DNA of 64,000 bases from Epiperipatus broadwayi (Eukaryota; Onychophora; Udeonychophora; Euonychophora; Peripatidae). Below are positions 12,566 to 22,799 of this stretch, one piece after another. How positions within the stretch are numbered: position 1 is the stretch's first letter; every line of letters begins with the position of its first letter. The DNA lies in the NCBI GenBank assembly GCA_028023455.1, contig JAQFVV010012531.1, positions 2,046,001 to 2,110,000 on the forward strand, given 5' to 3'. The notes beneath the pieces were generated by a model, which had not been told where the DNA came from, made no database searches, and worked only from the letters and a program-made list of their open reading frames with translations. A program made the translations under genes and the position numbers.

Positions 12566-15130
12566 GGCAAATAGGGTTTTAGTTGAGAATATGCAGAAGA
12601 ATAAAAGTAATAAAAAAATGTGAGTTAGTAAAAGTGTAAAAGAGAGAAAAAAAGCATGCAGAGAATATAAGCGTGCTAGTAAGAACAAAAAATGTGAAAA
12701 TGATATTAATGCTAAATGGAGAAAGTACTTAGAAAAGAAGAAGTTGGCTAAAATGGATAATTATAGAGAGAGGATGAAGTTAAATAGTAAATTGTTGGAG
12801 GACATTAATAAAAGTGGAAGAGATGGGAGTAAAAAAAATTGGAATTATATTAAAAGGAGAAATGTAGGGGAAAGAGAGATAGTATTAATAGATGATGAGG
12901 GAATAGAGTGTAGCTCTAGAGAAGAGTTAGAGAGAATCTTAAATAGATATGTAATGGATATAGAAAAGATGTTAGATGTGAAGGACTTAGTGATAGAAAA
13001 CATGAAAGTATTTAGTAATGGGAGTATTAGGTTCACAAAAAATGAACTGAATGAGGCAGGAAAGAGATTGAAAAGTGGAAAGGCGAGAGTTTTATATGGA
13101 TGGGCAGCAGAGATGGTAATGAATTTAGGGGCATAGAGCAAAAGGAAAGTTATTATCATGTTTTAATAAAATGGCACAGAAGACAGTTTTTCCGGTTAGT
13201 TGGAGTAATACAAGAATACGATTATTATTTAAAGGGAAGGGTAAGGATCATAGAAAGTTAAATAATTATAGACCAATAGCGGTAACATCAGTTTTATATA
13301 AAGTTTTCTCATATATGGTAGCTGGAAGAGTTGTAAAATGGATGGAAGAGAATAATGTAGTGGGGGAAATGCAAGGAGGTTTTAGGACAGATAGGCGTAT
13401 AAGAGATAGTTTGTTTGTAGTTACACAACTTATGGAGATGAGTAGGAATTCAGGTAGATCATTATATATATGAGTTTTATAGATGTAGAGAAAGCATATG
13501 ATAGAGTAAATAGAAATAGATTATGGATAAGGTTAGCCAATTTGGGAATGGATGAAGCTTTAGTAAATATTATTAAGAAATTATATGAAAATAACTATTA
13601 TACTTACCAGTTAGGGGATATAGAATCAGTTAAAGTTAAAAATGAGGTGGGATTAAGGCAAGGATGCCCTATGTCACCTATTTTGTTTTTGTTGTTTTTG
13701 AGTGAAATGGAGAAAGCAATAGAAAGACTAGGAAGACTAGGAAGAGGGGTAGAGATACCATTAATAGGTGGCAAGGAAGTATATATTTTGTCTGGTCTTT
13801 TTTTTGCAGATGATATCTTTTTGTGTGCAGAAAGAAGAGAAGATATGGGAATTATGTTGAGGACATGTGCAAGGGTGGGTAAAGAGATGGGGATTAAATT
13901 TAGTGAAGAAAAACCAAATATAATGATGGTTAATACTGGGGAAAGAGAAGATGTAGAATTTTTATTGGGGGATATAAAGTTAAGTGTGGTTAGATATAGG
14001 TATTTGGGAATCATCTTATGTAATCAGGAAAATTGCTTGGATAAATGGGAGAAAAAATTGATAAATGAAGCAAAGAAAAGATAGGGTTTGGTAAAGAAAC
14101 TAACAGTATTTTCATATAACAAATATGATGTAGCTAGAATAGTATGGAAGGGAGTTGCAGTAGCAGGGTTAACATATGGTAATGATGCATTATGTGTTAG
14201 TAAAAGGGTTTTAGACTATTTAGAGAAAGTACAAAGGGAAGTAGGAAGATATGCATTAGATGCAGAGATGTGGACAGCAAAGGATGCAATTCAAGGAGAA
14301 ATGGGATGGTCAAGTTTTTATATGAGAGATGCAAAAAGTAAAATGAAAATGTTTGGTAGGTTGCAATTTATGGATAGTAAAAGAATAGCAAAAATAGTGT
14401 TCAATTGGTTATGAGTAAAGGGCAGGTAACAAGATGGGTGAGAAAGGTAATGCGGTATGCGAAAGATTTGGGTAAAGAATTTATATCAGTATACTTGTAT
14501 ATAAAAGGTGGGATGATTGTGTTAGGAGGATTGTTGAGTGTTATAGTGGTAAGGATTGGGATAAAAGAATAGAAGCATTAATAAAAAATAGGGAGTTGGA
14601 GAACTAGTATGGAGGGTAAGAAGAGTTTAAATATATATAGAAGTAAACGGAATATTGGATGCGAGTTAATTTATGATAATAGTAAGGAAAGTAATTTATT
14701 ATTTAAGGCTCCAACGGGATCATTAGCAACAAGAGAATATACATGTAAATGGAAAACCATGGATAATTTAGTGTGCACAATGGGTAAGGAAGGTATAGAA
14801 AATATTAGGCACCTGTTGATTGAATGTAAATGCTTGAAAGCAGAAAGGGTATAGATAATGAAATTATGGGAGGATAGACATGAACAAAGTGGCTATACAG
14901 AAAGTGAGTTATTAGTTTTTATGTTGGGTTTGCGAAGAGATAAGGGGGATTTAGATATAAAGGCCATAGAGTTGACAAAGTTTATGTTGTGGAAATGGGA
15001 TGGGGAAGAATATGGGAAGACATAAGAGTAGGGAATGGAGAATAAAATGGCTAACAGGTTTATCTGGGCATAATTGCTGAGATATTTTTGACTTTGTTTA
15101 AGGAGAACCCAAATACATCACATCACATCA
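12566..15130 (+). mobile_element. LINE-T copy B (5'-truncated)
   Basis: Begins within the linker between endonuclease and RT (GTGGCAAATAGGGTTTTAG, matching 57280-57300 and 16257-16275) and runs to the 3' tail ACATCACATCACATCA. It abuts copy A upstream and fragment C downstream with no unrelated spacer. It has the best-preserved RT of the downstream tandem copies (see 12744-14854). Several frameshifts make it inactive. Confidence 0.85.
12744..14854 (+). pseudogene. LINE-T reverse transcriptase, copy B, frameshifted
   Basis: Consecutive frames reconstruct most of a LINE RT. 12744-13136 is the linker and N-terminal extension (SREELERILNRYVMDIEKML, AGKRLKSGKAR). 13171-13473 holds NYRPIAVTSVLYKVFSYMV and GGFRTDR. 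13470-14084 holds motif A FIDVEKAYDRV, motif B GLRQGCPMSPILF, the catalytic box FFADDIFLC and the thumb motif YRYLGIIL. 14088-14414 continues with GVAVAGLTYGNDALC. 14609-14854 holds the C-terminal zinc-binding region, with the first cysteines altered (CTMGKEGIENIRHLLIEC). The presence of EN in longer copies, this zinc finger and the microsatellite tail suggest a CR1/L2-like element. Frameshifts at about 13150, 13470, 14084 and 14414 break the protein. Confidence 0.8.
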
Positions 15131-15320
15131 GGAGTATTTAGATATAAAGGCCATGGAATTGACAAAGATTATGTTGTGGAAATGGGATGGAGCAGGATAT
15201 GGGGAAACTTAGGATGGGGAATGGAAAGGGAAGGTAAAGTGGCTAACAAGTTTCTCTGAGCCCAGTTGCTGAGAGATTCCTGACTCCGTATAAGAAAAAA
15301 TCATAGTGCATCACATCATA
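15131..15320 (+). mobile_element. LINE-T fragment C (3' end only)
   Basis: About 190 nt of the LINE-T 3' end, from TTTAGATATAAAGGCCATGG through TGGCTAACAAGTTTC to a tail reading GTGCATCACATCATA. It follows the tail of copy B directly and is followed directly by fragment D. No coding capacity. Confidence 0.8.
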
Positions 15321-15733
15321 TACAACAAGGGAATATACACACAAATGGAAAAATATGGATGTTTTAGTCTACAAGTTATAGAAGGAAGGCATGGAAAATA
15401 TTAGGTATTTGTTAATTGAATGTAAATGCATATAAGCAGAAAGGGTGCAGATAATGAAGTTGTGGGAAAATAAATATAAACAAACTGATTATACAGGAAG
15501 TGGGTTCTTGTTTTTTTTTGCTGGGTTTGGAAAAAGATAAGGGGCATATAGATATAAAGGCCATAGAGTTGACAAAGATTATGTTGTGGACATGGGATGG
15601 AGGAGGATACAGAAGAACATGGGGAAAACAAGGGAAATGGAAAAGTAAGGTGGCTAACAGGTTTCTGTGGGCATAGTGGCTGAGAGATTCCTGATTCAGA
15701 GAAAAGACAAAGTCACAGTACACCACATCACTT
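15321..15733 (+). mobile_element. LINE-T fragment D (3' end only)
   Basis: Starts ACAACAAGGGAATATACAC (equivalent to 14730 in copy B) and ends with GTACACCACATCACTTA. It includes the degenerate C-terminal zinc-finger region and the 3' UTR. Junctions on both sides are tail-to-head with LINE-T copies. Confidence 0.8.
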
Positions 15734-15735
15734 AC

Positions 15736-18690
15736 TAATGGAGTGGAACATTAGCGTATATGAATGCCTAGTTAAAGATATTCAGAGGTTTAAAAAAGGG
15801 AAGAAAATAATGGTTATAGAGAATATAATTGAGCACATTGAAGAAATTGATGACATGGATAATATGGACAGCTTTTGGAAATTTTTTGTCAGAGAGTGAA
15901 TTTGAGCATTGGAAATATATTAAATATTTATGAGGGACAACACACATGGTCTAGAAATAATATGTCACACAATAGATTATGTATTCGTAGAGAAAGAGGG
16001 AATGAATAAAGTATGGGAAATTAAAATGTTTGATAATGAAGAGAGAGTATATAATTGTGACCATAATTTCTTTATAATAGAAATGGTTAGTAATGTGACG
16101 GAAAATAGTAAAAAAAAAAAGAAATGGTAGTGAAAGATGTGAATGGAGTATGAATGATAAGAATAAGTTAGAAGGCTATAAAATAAAAGTAGAAGAAATC
16201 ATGGAAGAGTTTGTTGGGAATAAATATAAAGACTGGTGTGGTGAAGTAGAAAAAAAGTGGCAAATAGGATTTTAGATAAGAATATTCAGAAGAATAAAAG
16301 TAATAGAAAAGTGAGAATTAGTAAAAATGTAAAAGAGAGGGTGAAAGCATGCAGAGAATATATAGATGTTCTATTAAAAACAAAGAAAGTGAAAAAGATG
16401 TTAATATTAAATGGAAAAAGTATTTTTAAAAATAGAAGTTGCTTAAAATAGATAATTATATAGAGAGAATGAAATTAAATAGTAAATTTTTGGAGGATAG
16501 TAATAAAAATGAAAGAGATGGGAGTAAAAAGTTTTGAAAATATTTTAAAAGAAAGAATATAGGGGAGAGAGAAGTAGTATTAATAGATGATGAGGAAAAA
16601 GTTTGTAGCTCTAGAGAAGAATTAGAGACAATTTTAAATAAGTATGTAATGGATATACAAAAAATGTTAGATGGGAAAGACAGAATGATAACAAACCTAA
16701 AAGCATATAGTAATAGAAATATTAGGTTTACAGAAAATGAATTGAATGAGGCAGGAAAGAAATTGAAAAATGGAAAGGCAAGAGGTTTAGATGGATGGGC
16801 AGCAGAGATGGTGATGATTTTAGGAAATAGGACAAAATTAAATCTATTATCATAAGACACAGAAGAGAGAATTTTTAAATAGCTGGAATAATACAAGAGT
16901 AAGGCTACTATTTAAAGGAAAGGGTAAAGATAATAGAAAGTTGAACAGTTATAGACCAATAGTGGTAATGTCAATGTTATATGAAGTTTTTGCATATATG
17001 GTGGCTGGAGGTGTTGCAAAATGGATGAAAGAAAATAATATAGTAAGAGAAATGCAAGGAGGTTTTCGATCAGATAGGCATATAGGAGATACTTTATTTG
17101 TAGCCACACAACTTGTAGATATGAGTAAAAATACAGATAGACACTTATATATGGTCTTTATAGATATAGAGAAGGCAGCTTTAATGGATATTATTAAGAG
17201 ATTGCATGAAAATAATTACTATATGTATCAATTAGGAAATATAGAATCAGAGTTAAAAGTGGGATGGAACTAAGGCTAGGATGCTCTATGTCACCTATTT
17301 TGTTTTTGTTATATTTAAGAGAAATGGAGAGAACAATAGAAAGACTAGAAAGAGAGGTAGAGATACCATTAATAGATGGCAATGGAGTGTATATATAATC
17401 AGATCTTTTATTTGCTGATGATATGGTCTTGTGCACAGAAAGTAGGGAAGATATGGAAGTTATGCTGAAGACATGTGCATGAATGGGTAAAGAGATTGGG
17501 ATTAAATTTAGTAAAGTTAAATCAAAAGTAATGATGGTAAATGCTGGGGAAAGAGAAGAGAAAGAATTTTCATAAAGTTAAATGTGGTGAATAGATATAA
17601 CTATTTGGGAATTGTCTTAAGTAATCGGAGAAATTTTTTCAATAAATGGGAGAAAAAATTGATAAATGAAGCAAAGAAAAGAAAGGGACTGATAAAGAAG
17701 TTACTAGTGTTTTCATATAATAAATATGATGTAGCTAAAATTATATGAAAGGGAGTGGCAATAGCAGAGTTAACTTATGGTAATGATGCATTATGTGTTA
17801 GTAAAGGGGTGTTAGATTACTCAGAAAAAGTACAAAGAAAAGTACGAAGATGTACATTAGATGCAGATGTGTAGAAGGCAAAGGAGGCAATTCAGGGAGA
17901 AATGGGATGGTCAAGTTTTTATATGAGAGATGCAAATAGCAAAATAAAAATGTTCAGTAGATTGCATTTTATGGATAATAAGAAAATAGCCAAAAAAGTA
18001 TTTAATTGGGTTATGAGAAAGGATAGGCAACAAGATGTGTGAGAAAGATAGCATGGTATGCAGAAGTGGGTTGATTGTCTTAGGAGAATTGTTGAGATGT
18101 TATAGTGGCAAGCAATGGAATAGAAGAATAGATGCATTAATAAAAAAAATAAAGAGTTGGAAAGATGGAGAACTAGTATGGAGAGTAAAAAAAGTAGAAT
18201 ATTATGTGCAAGTTAATTTATGATAAGAGCAAGGAAGTAGTTTACTGCTTAAAGCTTGAACAGGATCATTAGCAACAAGGGAATATACCCATAAATGGAA
18301 AAAATATGGGTGATTTAGTCTGCAAGTTATGTAATGAAGGCATAGAAAATATTAGGCATTTGTTAATTGATTGTAAATGCATACATAAAGGGTACAAATA
18401 ATAAAGTTGTAGAAGAAAAAATATAAACAAAGTGATTATACAGAAAGTGGGTTCTTGGTTTTTATCCTAGTATGGGGGGGAGGGGATAAGGGAATTTAGA
18501 TATGAAGGCCATTGAGTTGACAAAGATTGAATGTTGTGGATATGGGATGGATCAGGATAGAGAAAAATATGGTGACAACTTAGGGCAGGGAATAGAAAAA
18601 GGTCAGGTGGCTAATAAGTTTTTTCGGGGTATGGTGACTGAGAAATTCCTGACTCCAAGAAAGAATCATAGTGCATTACAACCCATCACT
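15736..18690 (+). mobile_element. LINE-T copy E (endonuclease to 3' end, decayed)
   Basis: Begins in the apurinic-like endonuclease (AATGGAGTGGAACATTAGCG, equal to 56752 in copy H). It continues with an endonuclease piece at 15930-16130 whose frame reads HTIDYVFVEKEGMNKVWEIK and NCDHNFFIIEM (the SDHxF box of APE nucleases with S changed to C). The linker and RT (16649-17273) hold AGKKLKNGKARGLDGWAAEM and GGFRSDRHIGDTLFVATQL. LLFADDMVL is at about 17405-17435. Further decayed frames lead to the 3' tail near 18670-18690. A stretch of motif A is deleted near 17175 (EKAALMDI instead of EKAYDRV). Inactive. Confidence 0.8.
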
Positions 18691-19514
18691 TATTTGGTTC
18701 GTATTTACAGCATCTATTTGAGGACAATCTGTGATTGTTATTACTAAAAAATATAATTTATGAATGAAGTATAATTATATAAGTGAATGTATTGACATGT
18801 TCAAAAGCATAGGGTATAGAAACTTTCAAATTATTTGATTGAATAATAGATTGAAAGCTGTTTATAGGAAAAACAAATTCTTTGATAAATTGGTGTGATT
18901 AATCTTTTATTTTTTTTATTCATCTTTTTCATATAATCATTCTGATTGCTGACTTCAGTCCTTTTTATGAAGACCATTATGATCACTGGTTATTTAAATT
19001 TTCATTTTTTAAAAAAAATCCTCTATTAACTATATTTTTTCCTTGATTTCCTTAAACTATTTTAATAGCCACTATAATTTCCACCTTTACATAACCATGG
19101 GTTTTTATGCTTCTTTTACATAGAACTGTTTACTTGTCATAACCCCCCCCCCCCATATAATGCAACATTTTAAAAAGTTACTTTTTTCATGCTGAATTTA
19201 TTTGTATCCAAAAATCTCTTGTATAGTATACTGTTAGGCAATCAATTTGTCTTATTTCACAATCAGGGATTAGAGATTGAATGAAACTTATCAGATGTCA
19301 AGCGAATTTAAAATATTACTTTAAATATTAACTAGTTTTAATTAGAAGGTAAAACTATGATGGAAATCGTGAAACCTTCATCGCCAGGCATTTGTCTAAT
19401 TTATCAGTAATAACTTCTACAGCACTGTTTCACTATAAAATATTTCCAGAAGGCATATAGTCTTTTATTGAGTTATTTATATGCATAGTTAGAAAGGAGT
19501 TTGCTATTAACTGA
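18691..19514. other. AT-rich spacer, no gene
   Basis: No domain-bearing frame. Contains an uninterrupted C tract at about 19143-19154, unusual in such AT-rich DNA. It lies between LINE-T copy E and the RTE element. Confidence 0.6.
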
Positions 19515-19810
19515 AAGGAGACCCTTTGATTCCTCTTGGAGGCCTTAAAGGAACCGAGCAGGGCAAATTCCTAATGTCCACTCCATACGTTCTTGTCGTT
19601 GCAGCTGTTATTACTATGTGATTATTCATATAGTATACGAACATGGATGGGCTGCTCACCAACACGCATTAGCCAGCATGGTGAGTTTATTGGCTTTTTA
19701 CCTCTGAGTTTAAGATCAAGAAACACCATGGTCTTTCTTCTCAGTGCCTGATAAGGCAGAATGAATGTTTGTGTAAATGATAAATATTTTCCCAATACAT
19801 ATATACAATT

Positions 19811-22768
19811 ATGACAGACAAAAATAAAGCATGGCCCTTATTCCCAGGAGGCTGTAAAGTCACCAACCAAGGCAGCGGTTGGTGGCCGAAGGCGGAGGGT
19901 GCTAAGAATCCCCTGATTGTGGACCCAGGCTGCCATTTGATGACGACTTTTTATTTAGGTACTTACAACTGCAGATCACTTTCAAGTGAAGGAAGATTGC
20001 AAGAATTAGAAGAAGAATTGTCTTATATTAAATGGGACATTATTGGACTTTGTGAAGTTAGAAGAAAAGGTGAAGAAACAATTGATTTAAAAAGTGGACA
20101 TATACTCTATTATAAAGGCACACATATTGGAAATACAAGTGGAGTAGGATTCATTATAAATAAAAAGTGGAAGAACAATATTGTGGAGATTGATGGTGTA
20201 TCGGACAGAGTTGCAAGATTAGTTATACAACTTAATAGCAGATACCAAATGCAGATAATTCAGGTTTATGCCCCAACAAGTTCTCATAGTGATGAAGTAG
20301 TAGAAGATTTTTATATGGATGTACAAAAGGCTTTTGATCAGAGTAAACAACATTTTAAAATTGTTATGGGAGACTTTAATGCTAGAATTGGTAGACAAAT
20401 GAAAGATGAAATTGCTGTAGGTAATTTTGGTTATGGTAATAGAAATGAGAGAGGACATAGACTTGTGGAGTTTGCAGAAAAAGAAAAACTTTATATTATG
20501 AATTCATTTTTTGAGAAAAATGTTAAAAGGAAATGGACATGGAAGCATCCAAATGAAGGTACAGCAGAATTGGATTATATTTTGACTAACAGGAAATACA
20601 TATTTCAAGATTGTAATGTTCTTAATAAATTTAACACAGGAAGTGATCATCGATTAGTAAGGTGTAAATTACATGTTAATGTAAAACTAGAGAGACAAAA
20701 ATTATTAAGAAAAACAATATTTACAGTTGATATTCCTAATCTTCAGAAACATTCTAATGAATTTAAATTAGAACTTACAAATAGGTTTCAAGTGTTAGGA
20801 GATTTTGAACATGATTCAGATTTGAATGAAATTAATATGAAAATAACTGATACACTTTTAAAAACTGCAACAAAGATAGCTGGTAGAAAAAAGCAGCAAT
20901 TGACTAATAAAATTTCTACTGAGACTAGAGAATTTATGAAGAAAAGAAGGAATATGAAGATATACAAAAATGATGTATTAAAAAGAATTGAATATCTCGA
21001 ATTTTGTAAAATGGTAAGGAAAAGAGTTGAAAATGATATAAGAAAGTATAACTGTGAAATAGCAAGGAAAGCTGTAGAAGAAAATAAAAGTCTCAAGAAT
21101 GTTAAACAACATTTTGGTATTGGTAGGAAATTTATATCTGCAATAAGAAAAAAAGATGGAATTATTACTAAAAAGAGAGATGACATCATGAAGTTGGTAG
21201 AAGATTTTTATCAAGAATTATATAGTAATAAAGAACAAGTACCTCCTATATCTATTACATCTTCCGAATTGCCCAGAATTTTAAATGAAGAAGTGAGACA
21301 TGCAATTAAATGTATGAAGAAAGGAAAGGCTCCAGGAAATGATGGAATTATAATTGATATATTAAAAGAAGCAGGTGAAGAAATAGAAACAATTTTAGCA
21401 AAGTTATATACCAAATGTCTAAATGATAAAGATGTACCGGAAGATTGGAAGAATGCAGTAATAATATTAATATTTAAAAAAGGTGATAAAGAAGATATTA
21501 GAAATTACAGACCTATCAGCCTTTTATCAGTTTTATATAAAATTTTTACCAAGATAATTACAACTCGTCTACAGAGAACTTTGGATTTCCACCAACCAAG
21601 AGAACAAGCTGGATTTAAAAGTGGTTTTAGTACAATAGATCATATCCAGGTATTGAGAGAAGTCATAGAAAGGACAAATGAATATGAGTTGTCATTATGT
21701 TTTGGATTTGTAGATTATGAAAAGGCATTCGATTCTATACACATTTCTTCAGTGATTAAAGCATTGGATCATCAAGGTATAGATCCAGGATATTGTCATA
21801 TTTTAAAGAATATTTATAAAAATGCAACAGCAACAATTAGATTACATAATGATACTGGAAAAATCAACATTGAGAAAGGTGTAAGACAAGGTGACTCCAT
21901 ATCTCCAAAACTTTTTACAGCAGTGCTGCAAGAAGTATTTTGTGGATTAAAATGGGAAACTAAAGGAATGAAAGTAAATGGAGAGTATTTAAGTCATTTA
22001 GATTTTGCAGATGATGTAGTTGTTTTTGCAAATAATGCTTCAGAGCTGCAGGAAATGTTGCAGGAGTTAGCAGATGAAAGTAGAAAAGTAGGACTAAAGA
22101 TAAATGTTAAAAAGACTAAAGTAATGTTTAATCGATTTGCTCAAAATATGAAAATAAAGATTGATTATGAAGAATTAGAAAAAGTTAACAGTTACAAATA
22201 CCTTGGTCAGATTATTAATACAGATGGAAACATAATGGAGGAAATTAATCATAGAATTAAACTTGGTTGGAGTGCTTTTGGTAGAAATAACTTGATACTA
22301 AAAGGAAATATGCCTATGTGTTTGAAAAGAATGGTTTTTAACAAATGTGTTTTACCAGTTCTTACTTATGGATCTGAGACTTGGACACTTAATAGAAGAG
22401 CAATACAGAGACTTCAGACCACTCAAAGGAGTATGGAGAGATGTATGTTGGGAGTAACAAGAAGAGATCGAAAGCGCAATGTATGGGTAAGACAACAAAC
22501 AGGTGTTACTGACCTTATTGAAAAAATTAAAAGATTGAAATGGAGTTGGGCTGGACATATTGCTAGAAGAAATGATAATAGATGGACAATTGAAATTTTA
22601 AACTGGATTCCAAGAGATTGTAAAAGACCCAGAAAGAGACCACATGTGAGATGGATGGATGAAATAAGAAAATGTGCAGGGGTGTTGTGGAAAAGAGAAG
22701 CTAAAGATCGGAGAAGATGGATTAAACTTGGAGAGACCTTCATCCTGCAGTGGATTGATAATGGTTGA
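19811..22768 (+). CDS. RTE-type LINE ORF2: APE endonuclease and reverse transcriptase, 985 aa
   Basis: Encodes the replicase of an RTE-type retrotransposon, which nicks target DNA and primes reverse transcription there. Residues about 45-290 form an APE-like endonuclease with the expected residues: N53 (TYNCRSL), E82 (CEVRR), Y153 (VYAPTS), D188 and N190 (MGDFNARIG), D255 (ELDYIL), D279-H280 (GSDHRLV). Residues about 480-780 are the RT: KAPGNDG (506-512), NYRPISLLSVLYKIF, motif A FVDYEKAFDS with D635, motif B RQGDSISP (692-699) and the catalytic FADD (732-735). The C-terminal region (846-985) has YGSETWTL, IKRLKWSWAGHIARR and an end KDRRRWIKLGETF typical of RTE. The length of about 1000 aa is normal for the clade. 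There are no internal stops, so it may be recently active. An in-frame ATG further downstream (residue 44) is an alternative start just before the endonuclease. Confidence 0.92.
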   Translation: MTDKNKAWPLFPGGCKVTNQGSGWWPKAEGAKNPLIVDPGCHLMTTFYLGTYNCRSLSSEGRLQELEEELSYIKWDIIGLCEVRRKGEETIDLKSGHILYYKGTHIGNTSGVGFIINKKWKNNIVEIDGVSDRVARLVIQLNSRYQMQIIQVYAPTSSHSDEVVEDFYMDVQKAFDQSKQHFKIVMGDFNARIGRQMKDEIAVGNFGYGNRNERGHRLVEFAEKEKLYIMNSFFEKNVKRKWTWKHPNEGTAELDYILTNRKYIFQDCNVLNKFNTGSDHRLVRCKLHVNVKLERQKLLRKTIFTVDIPNLQKHSNEFKLELTNRFQVLGDFEHDSDLNEINMKITDTLLKTATKIAGRKKQQLTNKISTETREFMKKRRNMKIYKNDVLKRIEYLEFCKMVRKRVENDIRKYNCEIARKAVEENKSLKNVKQHFGIGRKFISAIRKKDGIITKKRDDIMKLVEDFYQELYSNKEQVPPISITSSELPRILNEEVRHAIKCMKKGKAPGNDGIIIDILKEAGEEIETILAKLYTKCLNDKDVPEDWKNAVIILIFKKGDKEDIRNYRPISLLSVLYKIFTKIITTRLQRTLDFHQPREQAGFKSGFSTIDHIQVLREVIERTNEYELSLCFGFVDYEKAFDSIHISSVIKALDHQGIDPGYCHILKNIYKNATATIRLHNDTGKINIEKGVRQGDSISPKLFTAVLQEVFCGLKWETKGMKVNGEYLSHLDFADDVVVFANNASELQEMLQELADESRKVGLKINVKKTKVMFNRFAQNMKIKIDYEELEKVNSYKYLGQIINTDGNIMEEINHRIKLGWSAFGRNNLILKGNMPMCLKRMVFNKCVLPVLTYGSETWTLNRRAIQRLQTTQRSMERCMLGVTRRDRKRNVWVRQQTGVTDLIEKIKRLKWSWAGHIARRNDNRWTIEILNWIPRDCKRPRKRPHVRWMDEIRKCAGVLWKREAKDRRRWIKLGETFILQWIDNG

Positions 22769-22792
22769 TGATGATGATGATGATGATGATGA
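22765..22792 (+). repeat. (TGA)n tail of the RTE element
   Basis: About nine TGA trinucleotides follow the last codons of the RTE ORF; the ORF stop codon is itself part of this run. Short tandem tails of this kind mark the 3' ends of RTE elements and are also visible, shortened, at 52688-52697 and near 37972 (-). Confidence 0.85.
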
Positions 22793-22799
22793 CTAAGAA

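Larger units (their letters stand above)
19515..22795 (+). mobile_element. Full-length RTE-type LINE
   Basis: Composed of a relatively GC-rich 5' region (about 19515-19810, with AGGAGACCCTTTGATTCCTC near its start), one long ORF at 19811-22768 and a (TGA)n tail at about 22765-22792. One ORF with APE endonuclease plus RT and a short microsatellite tail is the usual plan of the RTE clade (BovB-like). The 5' limit is inferred from the change in composition; I could not find a convincing target-site duplication. Two 3'-end fragments of the same family lie at 37972-38550 (-) and 52258-52700 (+). Confidence 0.8.

Noticed and set aside
10686-18690. The LINE-T array as one long multi-exon host gene
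   Set aside because: The same RT and 3'-end motifs repeat in order several times with tail sequences between them, which fits tandem retroelements and not exons.
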